64,000 nucleotides of DNA from Limnohabitans sp. MMS-10A-192 (GCF_003063335.1 NZ_NERX01000001.1:806001-870000), one strand, 5' to 3'; positions 45,424 through 54,812 are shown, counted from the first letter of the stretch. Notes: generated by a model from the sequence alone, not told the origin. A program made the numbers and translations.

Positions 45424-46389
45424 TCAGTGCCCGGCTTCAAACGCCGCCAGACGCTCCTTCAAGCGCGGCAACTGCGCCAGCATGGCCACGCGGCCCGCTT
45501 CGATCGAGCGGCGACGGGCACTGAAGTCGGCGCTTTTGACGCCGCTGAGCGCCGGACGGATCACGATGTCCGCGTCCTTGAGCGCCAAGGTGTTGATGCT
45601 CTTGCCCATGATGGTGAAGGTTTGCAGCAGGATCTGGAAGGTGTCGCCCGCAGGGTTGCCCTCCGGGTCGCTGGAAATGTCCACGGCGATCACAAAATTG
45701 GCCCCCATCTCGCGCGTTTGGCGAACAGGCACCGGGGCCACCAGGCCGCCGTCCACATACTCTCGGTCGCCAATGCGCACCGGCTGGAACACGGCGGGCA
45801 CCGCACTCGATGCGCGCACAGCCGAGCCGGTATTGCCCCGACGGAAGGTGATGGCCTCTCCGCTGCGCAAATCGGTCGCCACAATGCCCAGCGGGATCTT
45901 CATGTGCTCCAGATTCCGCCCGCCCACTTGGGAGTTCACGTATTTGGCCAAGGCCTCACCCCGCAGAGCGCCCCGGTTGAGCAAGGGCACCATCCAGTCG
46001 GTGATTTCTGCCTCCTCCATGGTTTCGGCGGCCTTGCGCAACTCGGGCACACTTTTGCCGCTGGCATACAGCGCGGCCACCAAAGAGCCAGCCGATGTGC
46101 CCACCACGTGGCTGGGCTTCAAACCGGCCTCTTCCAGCACCTGGATCACGCCCACATGGGCAAAGCCCCGCGCAGCGCCGCCGCCGAGGGCCAAGCCCAA
46201 ATGAACCGGGCGGCGAATCGGCACAGGCTGGACCACCGTCACCGGGGGGGTGACCACGGTCTGATGGGGGGGCGCTTCGGTGGTCACCACCGGCACAGGT
46301 GCCACGCTCGCGCAGCCCGTCAGCACCAAGGCCCACAGCCATCCGCAGCCCATCCCGAGCCGACGCAGCATGGTCTTGTTCTTCTTCAT
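45424..46389 (-). CDS. Patatin-like phospholipase, putative lipoprotein (RssA-like)
   Basis: A 321-residue protein with a signal peptide and lipobox VLTGC near residue 25, a Pro/Val/Thr-rich linker, and a patatin domain: glycine-rich oxyanion loop LGGGAARGFAHVG, nucleophile elbow GTSAG, and the aspartate motif DGGLVAP. Serine-aspartate dyad lipases of this type hydrolyse phospholipids or acyl esters; the lipid anchor places it in the envelope. Reading frame stays open upstream over the divergent gene, but the ATG at 46389 begins the signal peptide. Divergent from the iron operon, sharing its control region. Confidence 0.92.
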   Translation of the reverse strand: MKKNKTMLRRLGMGCGWLWALVLTGCASVAPVPVVTTEAPPHQTVVTPPVTVVQPVPIRRPVHLGLALGGGAARGFAHVGVIQVLEEAGLKPSHVVGTSAGSLVAALYASGKSVPELRKAAETMEEAEITDWMVPLLNRGALRGEALAKYVNSQVGGRNLEHMKIPLGIVATDLRSGEAITFRRGNTGSAVRASSAVPAVFQPVRIGDREYVDGGLVAPVPVRQTREMGANFVIAVDISSDPEGNPAGDTFQILLQTFTIMGKSINTLALKDADIVIRPALSGVKSADFSARRRSIEAGRVAMLAQLPRLKERLAAFEAGH

Positions 46390-46416
46390 CTTTTCCCTGA
46401 CTTCCAAAAAGTTATT

Positions 46417-46435
46417 GATAATGATTCGCATTTGA
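46417..46435. promoter_or_regulatory. Fur box-like site
   Basis: GATAATGATTCGCATTTGA matches the 19-base Fur consensus at about 13 positions, including the whole left arm GATAATGAT. It lies 42 bases before the ferric-binding protein start and 28 bases from the divergent patatin start. Iron-repressed control of the downstream uptake genes is expected. Confidence 0.75.
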
Positions 46436-46476
46436 GATAAGATCACGACAACGAAACAAATTCCGAGAGCACCACC

Positions 46477-47520
46477 ATGCGCCTCCTGTCTGCTGCCCTT
46501 GCTGTGTCTTGCCTGATGGCCTCGTCCATGGCCTTGGCCCAGGACAAAGTCGTCAACATCTACTCGGCCCGCCACTACCCGACCGATGAAGCGCTCTACA
46601 GCGACTTCACCAAGGCCACCGGCATCAAGATCAACCGCGTCGATGCCGACGATGCCGGTATTCTCGCTCGCCTCAAGGCCGAAGGCGCCGCCTCCCCTGC
46701 GGACGTGATTTTGCTGGTGGATGCGGCTCGCCTGTGGCGTGCCGAGGTGGATGGCCTTTTCCTGCCGGTGCAATCGAAGACACTGCAGGCGGCCATTCCC
46801 GCCAACTTGCACGCCAAACCAGCCGACAACGGCGGCATTGCCTGGTTTGGCTTGTCCACGCGAGCCCGCGTCGTGGTCTATGACAAGCTCAAGTTCAGCA
46901 AGTCCGACGTGGACAGCTACGAAAAATTGGCCTCCCCCAAGCTCAAAGGCGCTTTGTGCATCCGCTCCGGCTCGCACCCCTACAACCTGAGCCTGTTTGG
47001 CGCGATGACCGAACACCTGGGCGCAGAAAAAACCGAAGCCTGGCTCAAAGGCCTGGTGGACAACATGGCGCGCAGCCCCAAGGGTGGCGACACGGATCAG
47101 ATCAAGGCCGTGGCCGCTGGCGAGTGCGGTGTGGCCGTGACCAACACTTATTACCTGGCCCGCATGATGCGCTCGACCAACCCGGCCGACAAAGCCGTGA
47201 CCGAGAAAATTGGCGTGGTCTTCCCCAACCAATCGAGCTGGGGCACCCACGTGAACGTGGCAGGTGGCGCAGTGGCCCGCTACGCCAAGAACACCGACAA
47301 CGCGGTCAAGTTCCTGGAATACCTGGCCAGCCCCAGCGCGCAAAACCACTTTGCCAACGGCAACAACGAGTGGCCCGTGGCCAAAGGCGTGAGCTTTGAC
47401 AACCCGGCCCTCAAAGCCATGACCGGCGGCAGCTTCAAAAGCGAGCTGATCCCGATCAGCGCCGTGGGCATGAACCAGATCAAGGTGCAGCAAATGCTGG
47501 ACCGCGTCGGCTTCAAGTAA
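46477..47520 (+). CDS. Periplasmic ferric iron-binding protein (FbpA/FutA-like)
   Basis: A 347-residue periplasmic binding protein; signal peptide ends near ALAQ (about residue 21). Mature start VVNIYSARHYPTDE and the paired tyrosines in NTYYLARMMR match the iron-coordinating residues of FbpA/FutA proteins. Delivers Fe(3+) to an FbpBC permease, but no permease gene follows; the next gene is a TonB-dependent receptor. First gene after the Fur-like box. Confidence 0.93.
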   Translation: MRLLSAALAVSCLMASSMALAQDKVVNIYSARHYPTDEALYSDFTKATGIKINRVDADDAGILARLKAEGAASPADVILLVDAARLWRAEVDGLFLPVQSKTLQAAIPANLHAKPADNGGIAWFGLSTRARVVVYDKLKFSKSDVDSYEKLASPKLKGALCIRSGSHPYNLSLFGAMTEHLGAEKTEAWLKGLVDNMARSPKGGDTDQIKAVAAGECGVAVTNTYYLARMMRSTNPADKAVTEKIGVVFPNQSSWGTHVNVAGGAVARYAKNTDNAVKFLEYLASPSAQNHFANGNNEWPVAKGVSFDNPALKAMTGGSFKSELIPISAVGMNQIKVQQMLDRVGFK

Positions 47521-47662
47521 GCCCCCAGGTCGGCGCCTTATCGCCCGACCGTCTCTCATTCTTCAGCCAGCCACTCACCCCGGACCAGCCGGGGGTGATA
47601 GCCAGCCATTGCCTGTTTTCCCGAAAACCGATGTTTTCGGCCGCCTTGGATTGGACTTCACC

Positions 47663-49828
47663 ATGCACACCACCTCTACAAAAACGCCCTTGTTGCCCCT
47701 GGCCGCGCTGATGCTGGCCGGCGCTGTCAGCCCCATCGCGCAGGCCCAATCCGACCGCGAGATGGGCACCGTGGTCATCAAGGACTCGCGCATCGAAGAC
47801 GCCAAAAGCGTGCTGCGCGTGCGCGAAACCAGCATCGGCAAAGGCCGCCAGGCGCTGCGCGACATCCCGCAAACCGTGACGGTGATGACCGAGCGGCTGA
47901 TGCAAGACCGCAACCTGGACGACTTGCGCGAGGTGCTCAAGACCACGGCGGGGGTGACGTTTCAGGCCGGAGAAACCGGCGAAGAAGATGTGCGACTGCG
48001 CGGCTTTTCGCTGGGCCAGGCGGGCGACATTTATGTGGACGGCCTGCGCGACGCCCCGCTCATCGAGCGCGACACCTTCAACCAGGACCGGGTCGAGGTG
48101 CTCAAAGGCTCGGCCTCGATGTTGTTTGGCAAAGGCTCCACGGGCGGAGTGGTCAACCAGGTCAACAAGGCGCCCCAACTGCTCGAGGAGCACGAACTCA
48201 ACCTCACGGTGGGCAGCGGCCAGCAGCGCCGCCTAACGGGCGACTTCAACTGGGTGACCGGCGAAGACGCCGCGTTCCGCCTGAACGCCATGACGCACCA
48301 AGCCGACAATTGGGGGGCCAAAGTGGACAAACGAGGCATTGCGCCGACTTTCCGCTGGGGCATCGGCCACCGCGACGAATTCAGCATCGGCCTGTACCAC
48401 TTGGAAACCCAGGGTCGCCCGCTCTACAACCACCCTTGGTTCATCCAGAGCGGCGTCATCGTGCCAACCTTGGCCGCCCAAAACTACTACGGGCTGGCCA
48501 GCGACCACCTGCGCACCGAAAGCACCTACGGCACCTTCAGCCATGTGCACCGCTTTGACGCCGACAGCCAAATCAAGACGCAGCTGCGCCAAGGGCACTA
48601 CGAACGCGACCTGTGGGCCAGCGCCATCGCTTTTGTCAACCCGATCACCCGCTTGGCCGACATCAGCGCCAGCACCGCGCTCAAGCGCACCCCCAAAGGC
48701 CGCGTGGGCGTGAGCGACTTGACCCAAGTGCAAAGCGACTACTCGGGCAAGCTGCAAGCTTGGGGCCACACACACCAGCTGATCACCGGCGTGGACGCTT
48801 ACCGCGAAAACGCCCAGCGCAACCAAAGCTTTGCAGGTGCAGCATCGGGCCTGAACACCACCGTGGGCACCCCCGACGACGGTGCCTGGCGCGCCGACAC
48901 ACGGGGCAACGCCCCCATGAACACCTTCAAGGCCCAAGGCCTGGGTGTCTATGCACAAGACACGGTCGAACTGCTGCCGCACCTGAAATGGGTGGCGGGT
49001 TTGCGCTTTGACCACTTCGCGGGCGACTACCGCGACCCCAGCGGCAACAGCTTTGCCATGAGCGAAAACCTCTGGAGCCCGCGCACCGGGCTGATCTTCC
49101 AACCTGACGAACTGAGCAGTTATTACGCCAGCGCAGGCACCTCCTACAACACCTCGGGCGACACCTACCAGTTTGCCTTGGGCAGCTTTGGCGAGGGCAG
49201 TGCCAACGCCAAACTGGCCAATACTCCACCCGAAAAGAGCCGTAACTTCGAGTTGGGCGGCAAGTGGGAAATCTTCAACAAGAAAGCCTCGCTGGGCGTG
49301 GCCCTGTTCCACTCGGAAAAATACAACGAGCGCAACACAGACCCGGATGCCGCTGCCGCGCAAATGCTCTTGTCGGGCAAGCGCCATGCCAGCGGCATGG
49401 AATTCAACCTGGCCGGGCGCATCACGCCGAAATGGGAAGTGTTCTACAACCAGACCTGGATTCCGAGCGCCAGCATTGATGAGAGCACCATCACCACAGG
49501 CAACGCCCAGCGCCTGGGCGACCGCCCGGCCCTGACGCCCAAGCACAGCGCCAGCCTCTGGACCAGCTACTTGCTCAGCAGCCAGTGGCGCGTGGCCGGG
49601 GGCATCAACCACCGGGGCGAACAATCGCCCGAAGGCAACCGCCATGTGGTGGCCCCCGCCTTCACCACCTTGGACGCCATGGCCGAGTACAGCTTCAGCG
49701 ACGCCACCGCGCTCAAGCTCAACGTCAACAACCTGACGAACAAACTGTATGCCGACACCTTGTACCGGGGCTTCTACGGCCCGGGCGCGCCGCGCACCGT
49801 GCAGCTGTCGCTCAAAACACGGTTCTGA
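47663..49828 (+). CDS. TonB-dependent siderophore receptor (Fiu/PiuA-like)
   Basis: A 721-residue outer-membrane receptor. Signal peptide ends AQAQ near residue 29; plug domain includes IPQTVTVMTERLMQDRNLDDL, the VRLRGF box and GSASMLFGKGSTGGVVN; the 22-strand barrel ends with phenylalanine (LKTRF). Directly followed by piuC, as in the fiu-ybiX and piuA-piuC loci, so catecholate xenosiderophores are the likely ligand. ATG at 47663 chosen because it begins the signal peptide. Confidence 0.94.
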   Translation: MHTTSTKTPLLPLAALMLAGAVSPIAQAQSDREMGTVVIKDSRIEDAKSVLRVRETSIGKGRQALRDIPQTVTVMTERLMQDRNLDDLREVLKTTAGVTFQAGETGEEDVRLRGFSLGQAGDIYVDGLRDAPLIERDTFNQDRVEVLKGSASMLFGKGSTGGVVNQVNKAPQLLEEHELNLTVGSGQQRRLTGDFNWVTGEDAAFRLNAMTHQADNWGAKVDKRGIAPTFRWGIGHRDEFSIGLYHLETQGRPLYNHPWFIQSGVIVPTLAAQNYYGLASDHLRTESTYGTFSHVHRFDADSQIKTQLRQGHYERDLWASAIAFVNPITRLADISASTALKRTPKGRVGVSDLTQVQSDYSGKLQAWGHTHQLITGVDAYRENAQRNQSFAGAASGLNTTVGTPDDGAWRADTRGNAPMNTFKAQGLGVYAQDTVELLPHLKWVAGLRFDHFAGDYRDPSGNSFAMSENLWSPRTGLIFQPDELSSYYASAGTSYNTSGDTYQFALGSFGEGSANAKLANTPPEKSRNFELGGKWEIFNKKASLGVALFHSEKYNERNTDPDAAAAQMLLSGKRHASGMEFNLAGRITPKWEVFYNQTWIPSASIDESTITTGNAQRLGDRPALTPKHSASLWTSYLLSSQWRVAGGINHRGEQSPEGNRHVVAPAFTTLDAMAEYSFSDATALKLNVNNLTNKLYADTLYRGFYGPGAPRTVQLSLKTRF

Positions 49829-49842
49829 GACAGGCACGCCCC

Positions 49843-50538
49843 ATGATCCTTCACCGGCCCCAACTGCTCAGCCCCGATGAAGTGCACAGCGCACGCGCCG
49901 GGCTGGGCGACGATGCCCCCTGGATCGACGGGCGCAGCAGTGCGGGCGCCCAAGCACTTGTGCAAAAGCACAACCTGCAGCTGGCCCAAGACAGTGACAG
50001 CTGCCGCCGCTTGCAAGGCCTGGTGCTGGCGGCGGTGCAGCGCGATCCCCTGCTGCTCTCAGCTGCACTGCCCAGGCGGATTTTTCACCCTCTCTTCAAC
50101 CGCTACGACAGCGCGCACAGCCATTACGGCCCGCACATCGACGGCGCGGTGCTGCGTTCGCACAACGCACAGGGCATGCCGGAATGGGTGCGCTCAGACC
50201 TGTCGTGCACGGTCTTTCTGAGCGATCCGCAGGATTACGACGGGGGCGAGCTGTGCATACAAGACCACGGCGGTGAACGCCGCTTCAAGCTGGCAGCGGG
50301 CGACGCCATCCTTTACCCCGGCACGCGGGTGCACGAGGTCACGCCCGTCACACGGGGTGCACGGCTGGCCAGCTTTTTCTGGATCGAGAGCATGGTGCGC
50401 AGCCAAGAGCAGCGCCGCATCCTGTTCGACCTCGACATGAACCTGCTCAAGCTGCGTGCGCAACTGGGCGAAACCACCGAGACCACCGCCTTGACGGGCG
50501 TGTACCACAACCTGCTGCGCCAATGGGCAGACACGTGA
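49843..50538 (+). CDS. piuC: Fe(II)/2-oxoglutarate dioxygenase, PiuC/YbiX PKHD-type hydroxylase
   Basis: A 231-residue 2-oxoglutarate oxygenase. Iron ligands H98, D100 (HYGPHIDG) and H164 (GTRVHEVTPV) and the 2-oxoglutarate-binding arginine R174 region (RGARLASFFWIES) are present. The family travels with catecholate siderophore receptors; the true substrate is not known to me. Fourteen bases after the receptor stop, and close-coupled to the FMN oxidase. Confidence 0.95.
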   Translation: MILHRPQLLSPDEVHSARAGLGDDAPWIDGRSSAGAQALVQKHNLQLAQDSDSCRRLQGLVLAAVQRDPLLLSAALPRRIFHPLFNRYDSAHSHYGPHIDGAVLRSHNAQGMPEWVRSDLSCTVFLSDPQDYDGGELCIQDHGGERRFKLAAGDAILYPGTRVHEVTPVTRGARLASFFWIESMVRSQEQRRILFDLDMNLLKLRAQLGETTETTALTGVYHNLLRQWADT

Positions 50539-50549
50539 GCGTGGCCCGC

Positions 50550-51635
50550 ATGAACGACACACCGATCAACCTGTACGACCACGAAAAACTCGCCCACGCT
50601 GCGCTGGATGAGGCGGCGTGGGCGTACTTTTCGGGCGGTGCCGCAGACGAAATCACGCTCCAGAACAACACCCGGGCCTGGCAAGACATGGGCCTGGCGC
50701 CCCGCGTGCTGCAAGACTTGCAGGGCGGGCACACCCACATACAACTGCTGGGGCGCTCGTGGCCCACCCCCATGCTGGTGGCGCCCATGGCCCACCAGCG
50801 CTGGGCCCACGCCGATGGCGAAGCAGGCATGGCACTGGCCGCGGCTGTGCAAGGCTGCGGCATGGTGTTGTCGCACCAGACCAGCACCCCCTTGCAGACC
50901 GTGGCCGATCTGGTGCAGGGCGAAGCCGAGCGCGGGCCGCTGTGGTTCCAGCTCTACTGGCAGGCCGACCACGGGGCGCTGCGCGCCTTGATGGCACAGA
51001 TTGAGGACGCAGGCTACGAGGCCTTGGTGCTCACCGTGGATGCGCCTGTGCAAGGCGTGCGTGACCGAGAGCGGCGCCTGGGCCCCGGCCTGCCGCTGCC
51101 TGAACACGCCCGCCCAGTGCATTGGCAAGCCCAGCCGCCCACCGAGAGCGCTGGCTTGTGCGCCGGGCACGGCAACGCCGCCCCCACCTGGGACGATGTG
51201 GCGCGGCTGCAAAGCTGGACCCGGCTGCCCGTGCTGCTCAAGGGCATCACACACCCGTTGGACGCAGCGCAAGCGGTGCGCCTGAACCTGAGTGGTCTGA
51301 TCGTCAGCAACCATGGCGGCCGCACCCTCGACACCCAGCCCGCCAGCGCCCGGCTGCTGCTGCCCGTGGTGGATGCGGTGCAAGGCGATGCGGCAGTTTT
51401 GGTGGACGGCGGCATACGCCGAGGCACCGATGTGTTCAAAGCCCTAGCGCTGGGGGCGGATGCGGTGCTGGTGGGGCGCCCCTGCCTCTATGGCCTGGCC
51501 CATGCGGGTGCGCGTGGCGCGGCCCATGTGCTGCGGCTTTTGCGAGACGAACTCGAAATGGCCATGACCCTGTGCGGCTGCCGAACCCCGCAAGACATCA
51601 CCCCCGCACACCTTCACTGGCAAGGCCGGTCATGA
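50550..51635 (+). CDS. FMN-dependent alpha-hydroxy acid oxidase/dehydrogenase
   Basis: About 361 residues of the glycolate/lactate oxidase family (LldD/Lox). Seen: AWAYFSGGAADE, APMAHQRW, QLYWQADH, LTVDAPVQGVRDRE, the active-site SNHGGRTLD (catalytic His and Arg), and the FMN phosphate site VDGGIRRGTDV and VGRPCLYG. Oxidises a small 2-hydroxy acid. Its place inside an iron-uptake operon is notable: lactate oxidase-like genes accompany fiu/piuC in some Burkholderiales. Start taken at ATG 50550; an ATG at 50523 would overlap piuC by 16 bases. Confidence 0.92.
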   Translation: MNDTPINLYDHEKLAHAALDEAAWAYFSGGAADEITLQNNTRAWQDMGLAPRVLQDLQGGHTHIQLLGRSWPTPMLVAPMAHQRWAHADGEAGMALAAAVQGCGMVLSHQTSTPLQTVADLVQGEAERGPLWFQLYWQADHGALRALMAQIEDAGYEALVLTVDAPVQGVRDRERRLGPGLPLPEHARPVHWQAQPPTESAGLCAGHGNAAPTWDDVARLQSWTRLPVLLKGITHPLDAAQAVRLNLSGLIVSNHGGRTLDTQPASARLLLPVVDAVQGDAAVLVDGGIRRGTDVFKALALGADAVLVGRPCLYGLAHAGARGAAHVLRLLRDELEMAMTLCGCRTPQDITPAHLHWQGRS

Positions 51636-51829
51636 CCCCAGCGAACAAGCCTCAGGGCCAAGCCCCCAAACTGAGAGCACCCGGCAAGAGGCCACAAGTG
51701 GCACAAGCCGTGCGCACCATTGACAGCCAGACCTTGTTCGAGGCGGCCCATCAGGTGCTGATCGCGCACCAGGGCGAAACCTACAAACTCCAGATCACCC
51801 GGCAAGGCAAGTTGATCTTGACCAAGTGA
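51632..51829 (+). CDS. hemP: Hemin uptake protein HemP
   Basis: A 65-residue protein whose C-terminal half has the HemP signature: SQTLFEAAHQVLIAHQGETY, then KLQITRQGKLILTK. HemP/HmuP is a small Fur-linked activator or accessory of heme receptor expression, usually next to hemin receptor genes. Here it ends an iron operon with a siderophore receptor. ATGA overlap with the FMN oxidase gene. The Lys/Pro-rich N-terminal half is not conserved. Confidence 0.9.
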   Translation: MTPANKPQGQAPKLRAPGKRPQVAQAVRTIDSQTLFEAAHQVLIAHQGETYKLQITRQGKLILTK

Positions 51830-51842
51830 GGCGCTGAAAACA

Positions 51843-51873
51843 AAAAAACCGGACTGCAAGCAGCCCGGTTTTC
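51843..51873. terminator. Bidirectional terminator between hemP and ahpF
   Basis: Stem CCGG-A-CTGC/GCAG-C-CCGG with a single mismatch, flanked by seven A on the left and TTTT on the right; convergent genes on each side. Confidence 0.8.
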
Positions 51874-51891
51874 GTTAAGCGCACCTGAGAA

Positions 51892-53442
51892 TCAGGAACG
51901 GATCAGGTGGTCAAAAGCGCTCAAAGCTGCCTTGGCACCTTCGCCTGCGGCGATCACGATCTGCTTGTACGGCACCGTGGTGCAGTCGCCTGCGGCGAAC
52001 ACGCCGGGCACATTGGTGTGGCCCTTGGCGTCCACCACGATCTCGCCAAATTTGCTCAGCTCGACCGTGCCCTTCAGGAACTCGGTGTTGGGCACCAAGC
52101 CGATTTGCACGAACACGCCCGCCAATTCGACATGGTGCTCGGTGCCGGTCGCACGGTCCTTGTAACGGATGCCGTTGACCTTGCTGCCGTCGCCGGTGAT
52201 CTCGGTGGTCTGGGCATTGGTGTGCACCGTCACGTTGGGCAGGCTGTGCAGCTTGTTGACCAGCACAGCGTCGGCTTTGAGTTGCTCGGCAAATTCGATC
52301 ACGGTGACGTGCTCGACGATACCCGCCAAGTCAATCGCCGCTTCGATGCCGGAGTTGCCGCCGCCGATCACGGCCGTGCGCTTGCCCTTGAACAGCGGAC
52401 CGTCGCAGTGCGGGCAGTACGCCACGCCCTTGTTTTTGTACTCGGACTCGCCGGGCACGTTCACGTTGCGCCAACGCGCACCCGTGGACAAGATCACGGT
52501 TTTGGCTTTGAGCGTCGCGCCGTTTTCCATCTGGATGTGCACCAAACCATCGGCACCTGCGGGGGTCAGTTTGTCCGCACGCTGCAAGTTCATGATGTCC
52601 ACGCCATAGTGGCGCACTTGCGCTTCGAGCGCGGCGGCAAACTTGGGGCCGTCGGTCTCGAGCACCGAGATGTAGTTCTCGATCGCCATGGTGTCGTTGG
52701 TCTGGCCGCCAAAGCGCTCAGCCGCCACGCCCACGCGGATGCCCTTGCGGGCAGCGTACACAGCCGCAGCCGCACCAGCGGGGCCACCGCCCACGATCAG
52801 CACTTCATAGGGGTCTTTGGCGTCCAACTTGGCCGCTTCGCGGGTGGCTGCACCCGTGTCGAGCTTGGCCACGATTTCTTCCACGCTCATGCGGCCCGAA
52901 CCGAACACCTGACCGTTCAAGAACACCATGGGCACGGCCATGATCTGGCGCTCTTCCACTTCTTTTTGGAAAGCACCGCCTTCGATGACCACGGTTTTGA
53001 CCTTGGGGTTGAAGATGGCCATGAGCGACAGGGCCTGCACCACGTCTGGGCAGTTGTGGCAGCTCAGGGACATGTAGACCTCGAAGCTGAAGTCGCCGTC
53101 CAAGCCTTTGATCGCGTCGATCACTTCAGGCTCGACCTTGGGCGGGTGGCCGCCAGTCCAGAGCAAGGCCAAGACCAAGGAGGTGAACTCGTGGCCGAGT
53201 GGCAAACCGGCAAAGCGCACGCCTTGCGTTTCACCTTCACGCAACACTGCAAATGAAGGCTTGCGCGCATCGTTGCCCGAGGTGTCCAGCGTGACTTTGT
53301 CCGACAGGCCCACGATGGTCTCGAGCAGTTCTTTCATCTCGGCGCCAGTTTCGCTGTCGTCGAGCGAGGCGACCAAGCGGATGGGCTGGCGCAACAAGGC
53401 AAGGTATTGCTGCAATTGGGCTTTGAGGGTGTCGTCGAGCAT
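51892..53442 (-). CDS. ahpF: Alkyl hydroperoxide reductase subunit F
   Basis: AhpF passes electrons from NADH through FAD and two disulfides to AhpC. Seen in 516 residues: N-terminal tandem thioredoxin fold with CHNC (C128, C131), FAD-binding [18 protein letters not shown], the CPHC redox pair around residue 343 in [14 protein letters not shown]-binding [10 protein letters not shown] and C-terminal [24 protein letters not shown]. Downstream of ahpC by about 180 bases that contain two hairpins. ATG at 53442 chosen ([10 protein letters not shown]). Confidence 0.97.
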   Translation of the reverse strand: MLDDTLKAQLQQYLALLRQPIRLVASLDDSETGAEMKELLETIVGLSDKVTLDTSGNDARKPSFAVLREGETQGVRFAGLPLGHEFTSLVLALLWTGGHPPKVEPEVIDAIKGLDGDFSFEVYMSLSCHNCPDVVQALSLMAIFNPKVKTVVIEGGAFQKEVEERQIMAVPMVFLNGQVFGSGRMSVEEIVAKLDTGAATREAAKLDAKDPYEVLIVGGGPAGAAAAVYAARKGIRVGVAAERFGGQTNDTMAIENYISVLETDGPKFAAALEAQVRHYGVDIMNLQRADKLTPAGADGLVHIQMENGATLKAKTVILSTGARWRNVNVPGESEYKNKGVAYCPHCDGPLFKGKRTAVIGGGNSGIEAAIDLAGIVEHVTVIEFAEQLKADAVLVNKLHSLPNVTVHTNAQTTEITGDGSKVNGIRYKDRATGTEHHVELAGVFVQIGLVPNTEFLKGTVELSKFGEIVVDAKGHTNVPGVFAAGDCTTVPYKQIVIAAGEGAKAALSAFDHLIRS

Positions 53443-53566
53443 GGTTTTCTCCTGTTTCAGGCTGCACATATCCAGGGTCCCGCTTGTGGCGGAGCCTCAG
53501 AAAAAAGGGTTTGGGGGAATCGTTGAGGACAGCGCACACCGGGCGGGTGGCCTGGTTGCGCTGTGC

Positions 53567-53613
53567 TCAACGCCCTGCGCTGCAGGGTGTTGAGAGCCCT
53601 GAAGAACAGGGCT
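53567..53613 (-). other. Two adjacent hairpins in the ahpC-ahpF spacer
   Basis: Hairpin 1 (53567-53593) has an eleven-base stem, TCAACGCCCTGC/GCAGGGTGTTGA with one G-T pair and GCT loop. Hairpin 2 (53595-53613) is AGCCCTG/CAGGGCT with a five-base loop. Neither is followed by a T-run on the minus strand, so they look like mRNA-stability or processing elements that keep ahpC above ahpF rather than simple terminators. Confidence 0.6.
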
Positions 53614-53625
53614 TGGGGTCAAGAT

Positions 53626-54189
53626 TTAGATCTTGCCGACCAGGTCGATGGAAGGAGCCAAAGTCTTGGCGCCTTCTTTCCACTTGGCTGGGCACACTTG
53701 ACCGGGGTTGGCGGCGGTGTACTGGGCAGCGGTCAGCTTGCGCAGGGTTTCCGACACGTCACGGGCGATTTCGTTGGAATGGATTTCCAGGGTCTTGATG
53801 GTCAACTCAGGGTTGATGATGAAGGTGCCGCGCAGTGCCAGGCCTTCTTCTTCGATGTGCACGCCAAAAGCGCGTGTCAGGGCGTGTGTTGGATCGCCAA
53901 CCAATGGGAACTTGGCTTTGCCCACAGCAGGCGAAGTCTCGTGCCACACTTTGTGCGAGAAGTGGGTGTCGGTGGTGATGATGTACACCTCGGCGCCGGC
54001 TTTCTGGAAAGCTGCGTAGTTGTCAGCCGCGTCTTCAATCTCTGTAGGGCAGTTGAAGGTGAAAGCGGCTGGCATGAAAATGAACACGTTCCACTTGCCT
54101 TTGAGGCTGGCTTCGGTCACTTCGATGAACTTGCCGTTGTGGAAAGCTTGGGTTTTGAAGGGCTGAACTTGCGTGTTGATCAGGGACAT
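53626..54189 (-). CDS. ahpC: Alkyl hydroperoxide reductase subunit C (peroxiredoxin)
   Basis: A 187-residue typical 2-Cys peroxiredoxin that reduces hydrogen peroxide and organic peroxides. Peroxidatic C47 lies in FMPAAFTFNCPTEIED and resolving C166 in GQVCPAKWKEG. The loop differs from the widespread FYPADFTFVCPTE form (A42 for D, N46 for V) but the P-x3-T-x2-C core is kept. Partner ahpF follows. A perfect inverted repeat AATGAG-AAAA-CTCATT lies at 54224-54239 upstream and may belong to the promoter region. Confidence 0.97.
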   Translation of the reverse strand: MSLINTQVQPFKTQAFHNGKFIEVTEASLKGKWNVFIFMPAAFTFNCPTEIEDAADNYAAFQKAGAEVYIITTDTHFSHKVWHETSPAVGKAKFPLVGDPTHALTRAFGVHIEEEGLALRGTFIINPELTIKTLEIHSNEIARDVSETLRKLTAAQYTAANPGQVCPAKWKEGAKTLAPSIDLVGKI

Positions 54190-54295
54190 GGTGTTTCCTT
54201 GGGTTGGTTGAAAAAAACTATCGAATGAGAAAACTCATTGGGTTGAATCATAAATCGAATCCACCCCGACTGGCAGGTCGAGACCATTGGAAGTT

Positions 54296-54682
54296 TCAAT
54301 GGGTGTCATAGCCAGGACGGAATGCCCCCACGGCCAGGAGCAGCCAGGCGGCGATCCAGGCGCTACCGCCCCAGGGCACCAGGGCTCGCCAAGCATCAAA
54401 CCCCAGCAAAGCGCGGGCGTAAATGTTGAAGCTGAACAAGGCCATGCCCAGCGCCATGAGCCAGCCCGAGGCCAACCACCAGCGCGAGGGGCCACGCCCG
54501 CCCAAGGCCAGCCCCACCAAGATCAAGCCCAGGGCATGGAACTGCTGCTGATTCAAAGCGGTTTGCACCATGGCCGGGATGCCATTGGCAAATGCGGGCA
54601 GATGGGCGAAGGCAGCACTGAACACCACGCTCAGTGAGGCGCTCAAGGCGCCCAGGATCAGAAAAATTCGGGAAGAAGACAT
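54296..54682 (-). CDS. DUF423 family membrane protein
   Basis: A 128-residue membrane protein with four hydrophobic segments. The family pattern is visible: LGALSASLSVVFSAAFAHL at the N-terminus, then ALNQQQFHALGLILVGLAL and ALGMALFSFNIYARAL. Function unknown (YgdD-like). ATG at 54682 is preferred over an in-frame TTG two codons earlier. Confidence 0.88.
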   Translation of the reverse strand: MSSSRIFLILGALSASLSVVFSAAFAHLPAFANGIPAMVQTALNQQQFHALGLILVGLALGGRGPSRWWLASGWLMALGMALFSFNIYARALLGFDAWRALVPWGGSAWIAAWLLLAVGAFRPGYDTH

Positions 54683-54812
54683 GGCCAATCAGCGAGATAA
54701 GTTTGACAAAGATCAGAGGCCGCAGGGATTGTCTCGCGGCGCTTGACACAGATCAGCCCAAGTCTGACAGATCGGCGCACAGTGAAGACGTCGCCCCATT
54801 TAAGGACCTGAA

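Noticed and set aside
46390..47559. Upstream extension of the patatin gene across the fbpA gene
   Set aside because: The frame stays open by chance; the signal peptide and lipobox fix the start at 46389.
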